Of a stretch of DNA of 32,622 nt, positions 31,871 to 32,622 are shown piece after piece. Position 1 is the stretch's first letter. The number at the start of each line of letters is the position of its first letter. A model generated the notes under the pieces. It was not told where the DNA came from, did no database searches, and was given only the letters and a program-made list of their open reading frames with translations. Origin of the DNA: Bacteroidota bacterium (GTDB lineage Bacteria; Bacteroidota; Bacteroidia; Chitinophagales; Chitinophagaceae); assembly GCA_026391195.1 (NCBI GenBank), contig JAPLEI010000089.1, forward strand, positions 1 to 32,622, given 5' to 3'. A program made the position numbers and the translations under genes.

Positions 31871-32622
31871 ATGCAGGTGCCGGCACTTTCTTTGCGCCCG
31901 ATAACACTCCTATTCGTGTTCATCTTTGCAGGCGCTTGGGCAATTGCTTTGTGGCAGTATCAGCCGCTTTGGATGGTAGTGCCCTTTATCGCGCTGGCTA
32001 TTAATGCACTCATTCCTCACCTACTCAAGCCCTCTATTGCTCTTTTCTGGCTCTTATTTATTTGTATTCCCCTCTCTACCGAATGGCAATTGTTGCCAAC
32101 CCTGGGCATCGACTTCCCCGACGAATTGTTGATGATATTTTTAACCCTGGCCGGACTATTTTATTTTTTGCGATCTCCAACCAAACTGCCCGAAGTGTTG
32201 GGTCGCTCCAATTTGTTCACGGGCTTACTAATTCAATTGATTTGGATAGCGATTTGCTGTGTTTTTTCATACGAGCCAATTCTTTCTGTAAAATACCTGC
32301 TGGCTAAAATCTGGTTCATCGTACCCTTTGTTATCTTGCCTGTTTATTTTATTCGCAGTTCGCGCGATTGGAAAATATGGGCTGCCTGTTGGTTACTACC
32401 TATGTTGATTTTGGTTATTCAGGTGCTTGTTCGACACAGTTTATATGGTTTTACTTTTTTCGATATTCGAAAAGCCATGTCTCCCTTTTTTCGAAATCAT
32501 GTGAATTATGCCGCACTGCTAACCCTACTGCTTCCTGCCGCAGCTGCTTGTTATCACCGAACCCAAAAGGGAAGCCCCATTCGTAAATGGATACTGGCGG
32601 GATTACTGGTTGGGATTGCTGG
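31871..32622 (+). CDS. O-antigen ligase/polymerase (Wzy/WaaL)-like membrane protein, 3'-partial
   Basis: A frame open from the ATG at 31871 to the window end, giving 250 residues of a polytopic membrane protein. It has paired hydrophobic segments from the start (LLFVFIFAGAWAIALW), PLSTEWQLLPTLGIDFPDE near residue 57, helices near 75, 110 and 130, and the RNHVNYAALL stretch near residue 215 typical of Bacteroidota O-antigen ligase family proteins, where the large periplasmic loop would follow. It probably polymerises or ligates surface polysaccharide units whose length the Wzz-like protein controls. The missing C-terminus leaves polymerase versus ligase open. Confidence 0.8.
   Translation, partial: MQVPALSLRPITLLFVFIFAGAWAIALWQYQPLWMVVPFIALAINALIPHLLKPSIALFWLLFICIPLSTEWQLLPTLGIDFPDELLMIFLTLAGLFYFLRSPTKLPEVLGRSNLFTGLLIQLIWIAICCVFSYEPILSVKYLLAKIWFIVPFVILPVYFIRSSRDWKIWAACWLLPMLILVIQVLVRHSLYGFTFFDIRKAMSPFFRNHVNYAALLTLLLPAAAACYHRTQKGSPIRKWILAGLLVGIA

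Overview
The window looks like a chromosomal contig from a member of the Bacteroidota, most likely a Chitinophagaceae-type aerobe. The evidence is the actABCDEF-coxBA-ctaB gene order, TAnnTTTG promoter boxes, an OmpA protein with thrombospondin type 3 repeats, lipoproteins with short lipoboxes, and several interspersed palindromes of a kind seen in this phylum. It opens inside actB and ends inside an O-antigen ligase-like gene.

Region 1 (1-12.7 kb, + strand) is an aerobic respiratory supercluster. It holds alternative complex III (ActB to ActF; ActA lies off the left edge), aa3-type cytochrome c oxidase subunits II and I, haem O synthase, two subunit III-like proteins, subunit IV, a SCO copper chaperone and a DUF420 membrane protein. 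Electrons would pass from menaquinol through ActB/C/F to the ActE haem, then to CuA and the haem-copper centre of CoxA. ctaB, sco and DUF420 are assembly genes. Three genes here (actB, the second coxIII and sco) are each broken by what looks like loss of a few tens of conserved bases with a frame change. This is either clustered assembly error or real decay.

Region 2 (12.7-15.4 kb, - strand) holds trmB, a small DUF5522-like protein, an alkyltransferase-like (ATL) protein lacking the MGMT cysteine, a short unknown gene, a 52-bp tandem repeat rich in palindromes, and a YedK/HMCES-type SRAP protein.

Region 3 (15.5-20.6 kb, + strand) holds secreted or envelope proteins: an Lcl/DUF1566-like protein, a SYLF-domain protein whose 3' end forms one arm of a 23-bp inverted repeat, a GH78-like alpha-L-rhamnosidase, and an OmpA/TSP3 outer-membrane protein.

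Region 4 (20.6-30.4 kb) is accessory and visibly AT-richer. It holds two VOC proteins, an unknown lipoprotein, a CE1/PHB-depolymerase-like esterase, CreD, a DUF433/DUF5615 toxin-antitoxin pair, a serine beta-lactamase-fold hydrolase whose 3' end sits in a 233-bp tandem duplication, an AbiEi/AbiEii pair, a fossil of a Fic/DOC protein, and a minus-strand structured RNA candidate. That RNA has a tRNA-like acceptor stem and T arm plus its own terminator, and I could not assign it to a family. Three copies of a ~78-bp hairpin repeat lie in the gene-free parts.

Region 5 (30.4-32.6 kb, + strand) has an Lrp/AsnC regulator, a Wzz-like chain-length protein and an O-antigen ligase-like protein, probably the start of a surface polysaccharide locus.

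All family assignments come from reading motifs and from memory of the families. No database search was run.
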